Below are positions 1 through 6,389 of a stretch of 64,000 nt of DNA, piece by piece. Source of the stretch: Chromatiales bacterium (lineage in GTDB: Bacteria > Pseudomonadota > Gammaproteobacteria > Steroidobacterales > GCA-2729495). The number at the start of each line of letters is the position of its first letter. Positions within the stretch are counted from its first letter, which is position 1. The position numbers and the translations under genes are program-made. Location of the stretch: the NCBI GenBank assembly GCA_024234935.1, contig JACKNI010000001.1, positions 186,001 to 250,000 on the forward strand. Direction: 5' to 3'. The notes below the pieces were generated by a model. The model had not been told where the DNA came from. It was given only the letters and a program-made list of their open reading frames with translations, and made no database searches.

Positions 1-232
1 CTTCCGAGACATAGGAAAAATCGAGGTCATGGCCCTCGTCGAAACGCTTGCGCTGGTTGGCGGTCAGGATCTCGGCGATATAGCCCTCGAGTTCCGTATC
101 GCCGAGGTCGCGGAACTTGATGGGCATCAGGTCGCCGTGCATGCGCAGCATCGGCGGCACGCCGACAGCGAGGTGAATGTCCGAGCAGCCCTGCGCGAGC
201 CCGAGCTTGAGGAATGCGTCGATGCGTGCCAT
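1..232 (-). CDS. PilT-family type IV pilus ATPase, N-terminal part (cut by window edge)
   Basis: The first 77 codons are present; the rest lies beyond the left edge. The translation begins MARIDAFLKLGLAQGCSDIH and continues through VGVPPMLRMHGDL. This is the N-terminal PAS-like domain signature of PilT/PilU, the hexameric ATPases that retract type IV pili at the inner membrane. The Walker motifs would be further left, so PilT cannot be told from PilU or a PilT-like paralogue. The start ATG (232-230) shares one base with the TGA of the HEAT-repeat kinase upstream, so the two genes are almost certainly one transcript and translationally coupled. Confidence 0.8.
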   Translation of the reverse strand, partial: MARIDAFLKLGLAQGCSDIHLAVGVPPMLRMHGDLMPIKFRDLGDTELEGYIAEILTANQRKRFDEGHDLDFSYVSE

Positions 233-2613
233 CAGGCGGCCTGCTCCAGGGCAATGCGCAGTTCATCCATCGAGCCGTAGCGCTTCAGCTTGTCCACTTC
301 CATCGCCTTGCGCACGATTGCGGCCAGCGCCGGCGGAATACCCGGGTTCAGTTCCTCGCAGGGTTTGGCCTTGCCCTGCACATGCTGGTACATGACGGCC
401 ATGTGGTCACCCTTTGTGTACGGCGGCGTGCCGGTCAGCATCTCGTAGAGGATGACGCCGACGCTGTAGATATCGGCGCGGTGATCGACCTTCTTGCCGA
501 GGATCTGTTCCGGCGCCATGTATTTCGGCGAGCCGATCACGTAGCCGGTCTTGGTGAGCTGCGTGTCGCCGGAAGTCGCGGCCGCTGCCACGCCGAAGTC
601 GACGATCTTGAGCAGGCCTTCGTCGTTGATCAGGATGTTGGCCGGCTTCAGGTCGCGATGGATGATGCCCACCTGGTGTGCCACAGCCATGCCGGTGGCG
701 ATGTCCTGCGCCCAGCCCCTGGATTTCTCGAAGGGCAGGGGCTTGTGCCTGGTCATTTCCGCGCCCAGCGTGTGCGAGGGGAAGTACTCCATGGAAATGG
801 CGTAGTTCCCGCCGAGGCTGACGAAATCAAAGATGCGGATCACGTTGCGGTGGGTGATCTTGCGCGAATAACGCAGCTCGTGCACGAAGCGCTTCATCAT
901 TTCCTCGTCCGAACTGACGTTCGGATTGAGGAACTTGAGGATCAGCCGCTCATCGACGATCTCGTCATCGACGAGTACCACGGTACCGAAGGCGCCCTTG
1001 CCGATCTTCTCGATGTAGCGGTAGCGTCCCTCGATGAGGTCGCCGGTCTTGAGCGTGCTGACATCGAGCTGGATGGCCTGGTCGAAATTCTTGACCATCG
1101 CCTCGACCTGCGCATTGTCGACCAGCAGCGTCTTGACCGCCTCGCCAGGGGCGTTTGTCCCGACTTCGGGTGCCCGCTTGCCGGTGCCGGAAATGCTCTC
1201 GATGCGCGTCATGGCCTGCGCGGCGACCCGCGCGATGGTCTCGTCGGCGCCGGTGGCCAGCCGTTTCAGCCGCTCCTTGAGCGTGTCCGCGGATTCAGAA
1301 TTTGCCAGCTGCCCGATGGCGTTGACCGCTTCGATGCGGATGTCTTTCTCGGGCCGATCGAGCATGGGCAGAAGTTTCGGCAGCACGTCCGCGCTGCCCA
1401 GCCGTCCGAGTGCGCGCAGCGCGGCAGGTACCGAGCGCGGGTCGCCGCCCAGCATCTCGAGCAGGGCCGGAGCCGCCTTGACGCTGCGGATCTCGGCAAG
1501 CGCATCGGCGGCGCGCTCGCGCACCCACCAGTCGTTGTCGCGGGTGGCACCGATCAGGTGATCCACGGCGCGCTCATCCTTGGTCTGGTTGAGGATCTCG
1601 ATCGCCGAGCGGCGGATGTTGTCATTCTTGTCGCTGACCAGATGCAGAACGGCATCCATGACCTTGGGCCCGCCGATCTTGGCCAGCGCGTCGGAAGCCC
1701 GCGAGCGCACCCACCAGTCGCCGTCTTCAAGGGCGACCAGCAGGTACTTTATGGTGTCGGGTTCGGCGATTTCGTTCAGTACTTCGACGGCGGAACGTCG
1801 CGCAAACTCCGACTCATCCTTCAGTACCTCGACCAGGTGCTTCATGGTGTCGGGGTGCCGGAGCTTGACCACCAGGTCGATGGCGCGGGCCTGCACTTCG
1901 AGTTCGGGGTCGGCAAGCAGCGAGCAGATCAGGCCGATGTCACGGTCGCCGGGCATGGCGGCCAGTGCTTCGAGCGCCGCCTTGCGCACCATCTTGTTGC
2001 GGTCCTTCAGCTGGCGCTCCAGCGCCTGCGCCACATCCGGCCGGTTGAAGCGGCTGAGCAGCTCGATGATGTTGAGGCGTACGGAGGCATCCTTGCCCTC
2101 GACCCGGGCGATCAGGTCGGGAACGAGTTCTGCCGTGGCGACGTCGGCGAGGATGCGGAATACCGCCGCCTTTTCCTGCGGTTCCAGGTCATAGGCCCGG
2201 CGCAGCAGTTCGCGCGGGTTGATGCGCCGGCGCGATACGCTGAGGATCTCGATGACCGCCGGCTTGAAGATGTCGTCACGTCCGAGCAAATCCAGCAGCT
2301 TGTTGGTGTCATAACTCGTGGAGATCGCCAGTGCCTTGGCGACGCCGCTGACGCACTGCTGGTTGCTGTGGCCGAGGCCCTTGACGAACATCGGGAAGCT
2401 CTTGTCATCCAGGTACGATGCAAGGGTGGTGACCAGTGCGCCGGCCTGTTCCTTGTCGACGCTCGCCAGTGCTTCGATCACCGCCGGCGTGGCGTCCGGA
2501 CCGATGGCGCGCAGGCTTTCCAGGGCCTTGTGGGCCTCGGGGCTGTCAGAGCCGTGCAGGGTCGAGAGTTGCGTAAGGCAACGCTCGGCCTTCAGTGTGC
2601 TGAAGAACTTCAT
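232..2613 (-). CDS. HEAT-repeat Ser/Thr protein kinase
   Basis: A 793-residue soluble protein. Residues about 20-475 are HEAT-like helical repeats, with two very similar DWWVR repeats at 299 and 361. A linker at about 475-526 leads to a complete eukaryotic-type kinase domain at about 530-793: glycine loop GKGAFGTVV (538-546), catalytic Lys560 in LILK, HRD with Asp654, DFG with Asp672, and APE at 700. All catalytic residues are present, so it should be active. No membrane segment is visible. HEAT repeats bind proteins, so this N-terminus is probably the docking or sensing part. The gene overlaps the downstream PilT-family gene by one base, which suggests (inference) control of pilus motility or a partner of it. 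The ATG at 2613 has GGGGC just upstream. Confidence 0.9.
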   Translation of the reverse strand: MKFFSTLKAERCLTQLSTLHGSDSPEAHKALESLRAIGPDATPAVIEALASVDKEQAGALVTTLASYLDDKSFPMFVKGLGHSNQQCVSGVAKALAISTSYDTNKLLDLLGRDDIFKPAVIEILSVSRRRINPRELLRRAYDLEPQEKAAVFRILADVATAELVPDLIARVEGKDASVRLNIIELLSRFNRPDVAQALERQLKDRNKMVRKAALEALAAMPGDRDIGLICSLLADPELEVQARAIDLVVKLRHPDTMKHLVEVLKDESEFARRSAVEVLNEIAEPDTIKYLLVALEDGDWWVRSRASDALAKIGGPKVMDAVLHLVSDKNDNIRRSAIEILNQTKDERAVDHLIGATRDNDWWVRERAADALAEIRSVKAAPALLEMLGGDPRSVPAALRALGRLGSADVLPKLLPMLDRPEKDIRIEAVNAIGQLANSESADTLKERLKRLATGADETIARVAAQAMTRIESISGTGKRAPEVGTNAPGEAVKTLLVDNAQVEAMVKNFDQAIQLDVSTLKTGDLIEGRYRYIEKIGKGAFGTVVLVDDEIVDERLILKFLNPNVSSDEEMMKRFVHELRYSRKITHRNVIRIFDFVSLGGNYAISMEYFPSHTLGAEMTRHKPLPFEKSRGWAQDIATGMAVAHQVGIIHRDLKPANILINDEGLLKIVDFGVAAAATSGDTQLTKTGYVIGSPKYMAPEQILGKKVDHRADIYSVGVILYEMLTGTPPYTKGDHMAVMYQHVQGKAKPCEELNPGIPPALAAIVRKAMEVDKLKRYGSMDELRIALEQAA
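1444..1815 (-). repeat. Tandem 62-residue supra-repeat inside the HEAT kinase
   Basis: Protein residues about 267-328 and 329-390 are two copies of a two-HEAT unit. RRSAVEVLNE pairs with RRSAIEILNQ, and DGDWWVRSRASDALAKI pairs with DNDWWVRERAADALAEI, with a constant 62-residue offset. This indicates a relatively late internal duplication of a HEAT pair within an older repeat array. Confidence 0.75.
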
Positions 2614-2749
2614 ACGCCCCTGGAAACCACTCCGCCCAACCCGCCAATTCCCTAACCCCGGGGCGCGTCAGGTCCCGCCGTCTGCCCGGATCAATCGGGT
2701 ACACTCTCACGCCTTGAGGAGGGGGATTCTGTTAATCCCGTCACGAATT

Positions 2750-3643
2750 ATGCCAGATGAAATAAGCGGGCAGGTCCGCAGCGAGAACCGGCCGGCAATC
2801 CATGCCGTTCAGGCCATGCTGACGCCCCTGCCGAATGTGCGCAACATCATCGCGATTGCCTCCGGCAAGGGCGGGGTGGGAAAGTCAACCACGGCGGTCA
2901 ATCTCGCGCTTGCGCTGGCACGTGAAGGCGCCCGCGTCGGCATTCTCGATGCCGATATCTACGGACCCAGCCAGCCGCGCATGCTCGGTCTTTTGAACCG
3001 TACGCTGGAATCACACGACGGCAAGACCTTCGAGCCGCTGATGGCACACGGGCTGCAGGTCAGTTCCATCGGCTTCATGATCGACGAGGAAAAGCCGCTG
3101 GTCTGGCGCGGCCCGATGGTCACTCAGGCGCTGCAGCAGCTGGCTTTCCAGACACGCTGGAACGATCTGGACTATCTGCTGGTCGACCTGCCGCCCGGTA
3201 CCGGCGATGCGCAGCTCACGCTGACGCAGAAAGTGCCGCTGGCGGGCGCAATCATCATCACCACGCCGCAGGACGTGGCACTGGCCGATGCCCGCAAGGG
3301 TCTGAAGATGTTCGAGGCGGTTGGCGTACCGGTACTTGGCGTCATCGAGAACATGAGCACATTCATCTGCCCCTGCTGCGACAAGGAAACCGAGATTTTC
3401 GGCAGTGGCGGCGGCGAAAAGCTGGCGCAGGAAAGCGGTGTGACCCTGCTCGGCAAGCTGCCGCTCGATGCCCGGATCCGCGCTGAAACGGATGGCGGCC
3501 GGCCCACCGTCGTGGCCGAACCGGACGGCGTACTCGCGAACCGTTATCGGGACATTGCCCGGCAGGCCGTCCATGCCCTGGCACAGCGGCCGAAGGACCA
3601 GCGCGGCAAGTTCGGCACCATCGTGGTCGAGGGACGCAAATGA
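2750..3643 (+). CDS. mrp: Mrp/ApbC iron-sulfur cluster carrier ATPase
   Basis: A 297-residue P-loop NTPase of the Mrp/NBP35 family, which carries and delivers [4Fe-4S] clusters in the cytoplasm. Visible features are the deviant Walker A SGKGGVGKST at 38-47, DADIYGPSQP at 68-77, VDLPPGTGD at about 145-153, and the cluster-binding CxxC (Cys207 and Cys210) after VIENMSTF. It lacks the long MIP18-like N-terminal domain of many homologues. The chosen ATG at 2750 begins MPDEISG. A strong GAGGAGG at 2716-2722 lies too far upstream for it and would better serve a CTG at 2729 or ATT at 2726, so the true start may be up to eight codons earlier. It overlaps dcd by four bases (ATGA). mrp-dcd adjacency is common in gammaproteobacteria. 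Confidence 0.93.
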   Translation: MPDEISGQVRSENRPAIHAVQAMLTPLPNVRNIIAIASGKGGVGKSTTAVNLALALAREGARVGILDADIYGPSQPRMLGLLNRTLESHDGKTFEPLMAHGLQVSSIGFMIDEEKPLVWRGPMVTQALQQLAFQTRWNDLDYLLVDLPPGTGDAQLTLTQKVPLAGAIIITTPQDVALADARKGLKMFEAVGVPVLGVIENMSTFICPCCDKETEIFGSGGGEKLAQESGVTLLGKLPLDARIRAETDGGRPTVVAEPDGVLANRYRDIARQAVHALAQRPKDQRGKFGTIVVEGRK

Positions 3644-4206
3644 GCATCAGACCAGATGCCTGGATCCGCCGCATGGCGGAACAGCACGGCATGATCGATC
3701 CCTTCGAGCCGGGACAGGTGCGCGAAGTGGACGGCAAGCGCGTGATTTCCTTCGGCACCTCGAGCTACGGCTACGACGTGCGCTGTGCGCGCCAGTTCAA
3801 GGTATTCACCAACATCAATTCCACGATCGTCGATCCCAAGGCCTTCGACAAGAACAGCTTCGTCGACATGGAAGGCGACGTCTGCATCATCCCGCCGAAC
3901 TCCTTCGCGCTGGCCTCCACCGTCGAGTACTTCCGCATCCCGCGCACCGTGCTCACGGTGTGTCTGGGCAAATCGACCTATGCCCGTTGCGGCATCATCG
4001 TCAACGTCACGCCGCTGGAGCCCGAGTGGGAAGGGCACGTGACGCTGGAATTTTCCAACACCACGCCGCTGCCGGCACGCATCTATGCCAATGAAGGCGT
4101 TGCGCAGATGCTGTTCTTTGAGTCGGACGAGGCTTGTGAGACTTCGTATCGCGATCGGGGCGGGAAGTATCAGGGGCAGCGTGGGGTGACGTTGCCGCGG
4201 GCGTAG
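3640..4206 (+). CDS. dcd: dCTP deaminase
   Basis: A 188-residue cytoplasmic enzyme that deaminates dCTP to dUTP, the main source of dUMP for thymidylate synthesis in gammaproteobacteria. The family core is plain: SFGTSSYGYDVRC near 38-50, LGKSTYARCGI at about 109-119 and HVTLEFSNTTPL, which form the trimer active site, and the C-terminal lid region GGKYQGQRG. Length matches the monofunctional enzyme (about 190 residues). The start ATG overlaps the mrp stop by four bases, so it is translated by coupling. Confidence 0.97.
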   Translation: MSIRPDAWIRRMAEQHGMIDPFEPGQVREVDGKRVISFGTSSYGYDVRCARQFKVFTNINSTIVDPKAFDKNSFVDMEGDVCIIPPNSFALASTVEYFRIPRTVLTVCLGKSTYARCGIIVNVTPLEPEWEGHVTLEFSNTTPLPARIYANEGVAQMLFFESDEACETSYRDRGGKYQGQRGVTLPRA

Positions 4207-4280
4207 CGGTGAGAATGACCGCCGCTGGTTGCTCGCTGACCATCGGCACACTCGACACCGTAGCCTCAGGAGAGAACCGA

Positions 4281-4673
4281 ATGTTCAGTCATGTGATGCT
4301 TGGGTCAAACGACATCGAAAGGTCCAGGCGCTTCTACGACGCGGTGCTCGGGGTGCTTGGCGCGGGCGAGCCCGTGCAGAGCATGAACGGCACCGGGCAG
4401 GTCCGTCTGTTCTATCGGCACGACGGTGGAACCTTCGGTGTCGGCGAACCGATCAACGGCGAGCCGGCCACTTTCGCGAACGGCGGGACCATCGGCTTCA
4501 AGTGCAGTTCGCCGGAGCAGGTGCGGCGCTTTCATGACACGGCGGTTGCCCACGGGGGCACGTCGATCGAGGATCCGCCGGGGCTCCGCGAGGGCAAGCA
4601 GGGTGCCATGCACCTGGCCTATGTGCGTGATCCGGACGGCAACAAGCTCTGTGCGCTGCACAGGCCGAAGTAG
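4281..4673 (+). CDS. VOC-family (glyoxalase/dioxygenase superfamily) protein
   Basis: A 130-residue single-domain protein of the vicinal oxygen chelate fold: N-terminal MFSHVMLGSNDIERSRRFYD and C-terminal HLAYVRDPDGNKLCALHR, the two ends of the beta-alpha-beta-beta-beta modules. Family members bind metal and act on diverse small molecules. The substrate cannot be read from sequence. The start is the ATG at 4281 because AGGAGA sits 6 bases upstream; earlier in-frame codons give no family match. Its last 68 coding bases and 7 bases beyond the stop codon are repeated exactly at 5261-5335, after the hicAB module. Confidence 0.85.
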   Translation: MFSHVMLGSNDIERSRRFYDAVLGVLGAGEPVQSMNGTGQVRLFYRHDGGTFGVGEPINGEPATFANGGTIGFKCSSPEQVRRFHDTAVAHGGTSIEDPPGLREGKQGAMHLAYVRDPDGNKLCALHRPK

Positions 4674-4680
4674 TTTCGCC
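4606..4680 (+). repeat. 75-bp direct repeat, left copy (3' end of the VOC gene)
   Basis: These 75 bases cover the last 22 codons of the VOC gene, its TAG stop and the next seven bases. They recur without mismatch at 5261-5335; the bases on either side of the two copies differ. The copies are 655 bp apart, start to start, and bracket hicA-hicB. Perfect identity suggests a recent event. Confidence 0.97.
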
Positions 4681-4704
4681 GAGCCGTCAGCGGCATGGAC
4701 GAAA

Positions 4705-4723
4705 TGGTACCATAGTGGTACCA
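4705..4723 (+). promoter_or_regulatory. Probable hicAB operator (paired TGGTACCA palindromes)
   Basis: The 8-bp palindrome TGGTACCA occurs at 4705-4712 and again at 4716-4723, centres 11 bp (about one helix turn) apart, ending 7 bases before the hicA start. The HicB here carries a ribbon-helix-helix-type C-terminus, a DNA-binding fold that recognises short palindromes and represses its own operon. The position over the expected promoter fits autoregulation. This is inferred, not shown. Confidence 0.65.
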
Positions 4724-4730
4724 TCAGACC

Positions 4731-4925
4731 GTGCCACCCAAGATCCGCGAACTCATGCGAACACTCACGCACGCCGGGTTTGAAGACTGTGGCGGCAAAG
4801 GCAGTCATCGAAACTTCAAGCATCCCAAAGGTATCCGGATCACCATCAGCGGCAACCCAGGTAGTGACGCAAAACCGTATCAAGAGAAGGCCGTGAAATC
4901 AGCTGTCGAGCAGGTGTCTGAATGA
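4731..4925 (+). CDS. hicA: HicA-family mRNA interferase toxin
   Basis: A 64-residue protein with the HicA double-stranded-RNA-binding-like fold. It has an N-terminal helix (PPKIRELMRTLTHAGFE), the GGKGSHRNFKHP segment holding the catalytic His, and a strand with ITISG. HicA toxins cleave mRNA and tmRNA and stop translation. The start is GTG at 4731. The stop overlaps hicB by four bases (ATGA), so toxin and antitoxin are coupled with the toxin first, the usual hic order. The module sits between two copies of the VOC gene end, a sign of recent acquisition. Confidence 0.92.
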   Translation: MPPKIRELMRTLTHAGFEDCGGKGSHRNFKHPKGIRITISGNPGSDAKPYQEKAVKSAVEQVSE

Positions 4926-5260
4926 AAACGTCAGATCGTTATTTGAAGATCGTGGAATGGTCCGATGAGGATCGATGCTATGTGGGGCGGTGCCCGGAAC
5001 TCATGCTCGGCGGAGTCCACGGAAAGAACGAGAAGCAGGTCTTTGCTGAGCTCTGCGAGGTAATCGACGAGTGGGTGGCGAAGGCGAAGTCCGACAACGA
5101 AGAGTTGCCGGAAGGCATGGCTGGCAAACAGTACTCCGGAAAATTCAATTTGCGGTTGAGCGCCCGACTGCATGAGCGACTGGCGCTGGCTGCCCTCAAG
5201 GAGGGCAAGAGCCTCAACAATTACGTTGCCGAGGTTCTGGAGAGGCGGCTTTCCCGCTAA
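4922..5260 (+). CDS. hicB: HicB-family antitoxin
   Basis: A 112-residue antitoxin. Residues about 6-60 form the partial RNase H-like HicB fold (YLKIVEWSDEDRCYVGRCPE ... GGVHGKN) that blocks HicA. Residues about 75-112 (FNLRLSARLHERLALAALKE ... NNYVAEVL) form a ribbon-helix-helix-type DNA-binding tail for autoregulation. It overlaps hicA by four bases. Its TAA stop is directly followed by the right copy of the 75-bp repeat, so the cassette boundary falls exactly at the stop codon. Confidence 0.93.
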   Translation: MKTSDRYLKIVEWSDEDRCYVGRCPELMLGGVHGKNEKQVFAELCEVIDEWVAKAKSDNEELPEGMAGKQYSGKFNLRLSARLHERLALAALKEGKSLNNYVAEVLERRLSR

Positions 5261-5335
5261 CCATGCACCTGGCCTATGTGCGTGATCCGGACGGCAACAA
5301 GCTCTGTGCGCTGCACAGGCCGAAGTAGTTTCGCC
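5261..5335 (+). repeat. 75-bp direct repeat, right copy
   Basis: An exact copy of 4606-4680. It starts at the base after the hicB stop codon and ends in the gene-free stretch 5336-5450. In that stretch I see only the inverted repeat at 5402-5422. Confidence 0.97.
5263..5328 (+). pseudogene. Remnant of the VOC gene (last 21 codons)
   Basis: Within the right repeat copy the VOC C-terminus is intact from an internal Met codon to the TAG stop (MHLAYVRDPDGNKLC ...). There is no ribosome binding site and nothing else of the gene, so this is a duplicated gene end rather than a working small gene. It marks the far side of the hicAB cassette. Confidence 0.8.
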
Positions 5336-5401
5336 ATCTGGCCGGGCGATGATCGCGCCGCGGTGACGCGCCGGCTAGGGGGGACGAATCCAGTCGTTTT
5401 A

Positions 5402-5422
5402 TGGCCAATTGGCGATTGGCCA
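5402..5422 (+). promoter_or_regulatory. Probable operator of the second TA module
   Basis: A perfect inverted repeat, TGGCCAAT (5402-5409) and ATTGGCCA (5415-5422), with a 5-base spacer, 28 bases upstream of the antitoxin start at 5451. The placement is typical of an autoregulatory site for a toxin-antitoxin complex. Confidence 0.55.
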
Positions 5423-5450
5423 ACGGGGCTTGGCAGAGTACTCTTCAACA

Positions 5451-5684
5451 ATGGCCACAAGCCGAGATGACATATTTCGCGGCGCGCTTTCGTTAAGCGA
5501 GCAGGATCGTGCCGACTTGATCGCAGCGCTCATCGAAAGTCTCGATTCGGAGGTCGAAGAAGGCGTCGAGGAAGCTTGGCGCATGGAGATTGAGCGGCGC
5601 GCCAGGAATCTTGAGTCCGGCGCTGTCCAGAGCATTCCATGGGAGGTAGTGCGGGAGCGTCTCGGGCGCGCCGCAAGTGGCTGA
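5451..5684 (+). CDS. Addiction-module antitoxin (small helical, TIGR02574-like)
   Basis: A 77-residue, mostly helical acidic protein with the typical LSLSEQDRADLIAALIESLD segment at about 12-31 and an EEAWRMEIERRA helix. Such proteins are encoded directly upstream of ParE/RelE toxins and neutralise them. The start at 5451 (MATSRDDIF) is preferred to an in-frame codon 42 bases upstream that would run through the palindrome. It overlaps the toxin gene by eight bases. Confidence 0.85.
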   Translation: MATSRDDIFRGALSLSEQDRADLIAALIESLDSEVEEGVEEAWRMEIERRARNLESGAVQSIPWEVVRERLGRAASG

Positions 5685-5973
5685 CTTTCCCGTCCGCTTC
5701 CATCCGAGTGCCGAGGAGGAAGCGAACAATGCGTGGTCGTGGTATGCCGAACACAGCGCCAGCGCTGCTGCGGCCTTTCTTGTTGAGCTTGATGCCGCCG
5801 TGTTCGCGATCTCGGAGGCTCCGTCACGCTGGCCACGGATCCATGGCCGGTATCGGCGGTTCCCGATGCGCAAGTTTCCCTTCAGCATCGTCTACGCAGT
5901 GCGTCGCGAATTCGTGGAAGTCATGGCTGTGGCCCATTATCGCCGCAAGCCAGGTTACTGGCGGGTTAGGTAG
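5677..5973 (+). CDS. ParE/RelE-superfamily toxin
   Basis: A 98-residue toxin with the RelE/ParE fold: strand PVRFHPSAEEE, a long helix pair (EANNAWSWYAEHS ... AAFLVELDAAV), then RYRRFPMRKFPFSIVYAV and the final VMAVAHYRRKPGYW. The C-terminal AHYRRKPGYW pattern is common in this family. Whether it hits gyrase (ParE) or ribosome-bound mRNA (RelE) cannot be told. It begins at GTG 5677 inside the antitoxin gene. The gene appears intact. Confidence 0.88.
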   Translation: MADFPVRFHPSAEEEANNAWSWYAEHSASAAAAFLVELDAAVFAISEAPSRWPRIHGRYRRFPMRKFPFSIVYAVRREFVEVMAVAHYRRKPGYWRVR

Positions 5974-6049
5974 TATGCCATCGCACAAGTCGGCACCGTG
6001 AAGCCGTTATGAAGTGGGGGCGGTCCTTGCCAAATCAAAAGTGCCACTG

Positions 6050-6060
6050 GAGTATTACTC
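6050..6060 (+). promoter_or_regulatory. Probable operator of the Phd/YefM module
   Basis: An 11-base palindrome, GAGTA-T-TACTC, lies 3 bases upstream of the antitoxin ATG at 6064. Phd/YefM antitoxins repress their own promoters by binding short palindromes here. The inner TATTAC could double as the -10 element. Confidence 0.5.
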
Positions 6061-6063
6061 GCT

Positions 6064-6321
6064 ATGCGCACCGAACTCGTCACCACCCTCAAGCGTCAAG
6101 CCACCGAACATCTTTCCGATATCGAACGGGACAGGGAACCGATTCTCATTACCCAGCACGGTCTGCCGAGTGCTTATCTCGTCGATGTGGAAAGCTACGA
6201 GTTCATGCAGCAGCGCATGGCTTTGCTTGAGGGCATTGCGCGAGGCGAAATGGTTGTTGCGGAGGGCCGGGTCGTGACCAACGCGCAAGCCAAGGCCCGT
6301 ATGGTCCGATGGCTCAAGTAA
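6064..6321 (+). CDS. Phd/YefM-family antitoxin (now without a full toxin)
   Basis: An 85-residue antitoxin: N-terminal TTLKRQATEHLSDIERDREP dimerisation/DNA-binding part, the hallmark ILITQHGLPSAYLVDVESYE strand-helix, and a C-terminal helix (LLEGIARGEMVVAEG) that binds the toxin. It should be a functional autorepressor. The following toxin reading frame, which overlaps by 13 bases, is broken after 26 codons, so this is an orphan antitoxin here. It could still neutralise a related toxin elsewhere. Confidence 0.9.
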   Translation: MRTELVTTLKRQATEHLSDIERDREPILITQHGLPSAYLVDVESYEFMQQRMALLEGIARGEMVVAEGRVVTNAQAKARMVRWLK

Positions 6322-6389
6322 TCTGGACCGAGTCAGCGCTTAACGATCTGGACGCCATCGCCGACTATATTGCCGCTAACCCGACCTAA
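6309..6389 (+). pseudogene. Truncated ParE-type toxin
   Basis: This reads MAQVIWTESALNDLDAIADY then six residues to a TAA. That is the N-terminal helix-strand of a ParE toxin, about a quarter of the usual 90-100 residues. The active C-terminal sheet is absent. The break lies where the sequence turns into the convergent purN 3' end (purN stop at 6376-6378), so the rest of the toxin was lost at this junction. The overlap with the antitoxin gene is normal for intact modules. Confidence 0.85.

Noticed and set aside
214..2655. An open frame of 813 codons on the plus strand opposite the HEAT kinase
   Set aside because: The minus strand has a clear kinase with all motifs. The plus-strand translation matches no family and is explained by GC-rich third codon positions keeping the antisense frame open.
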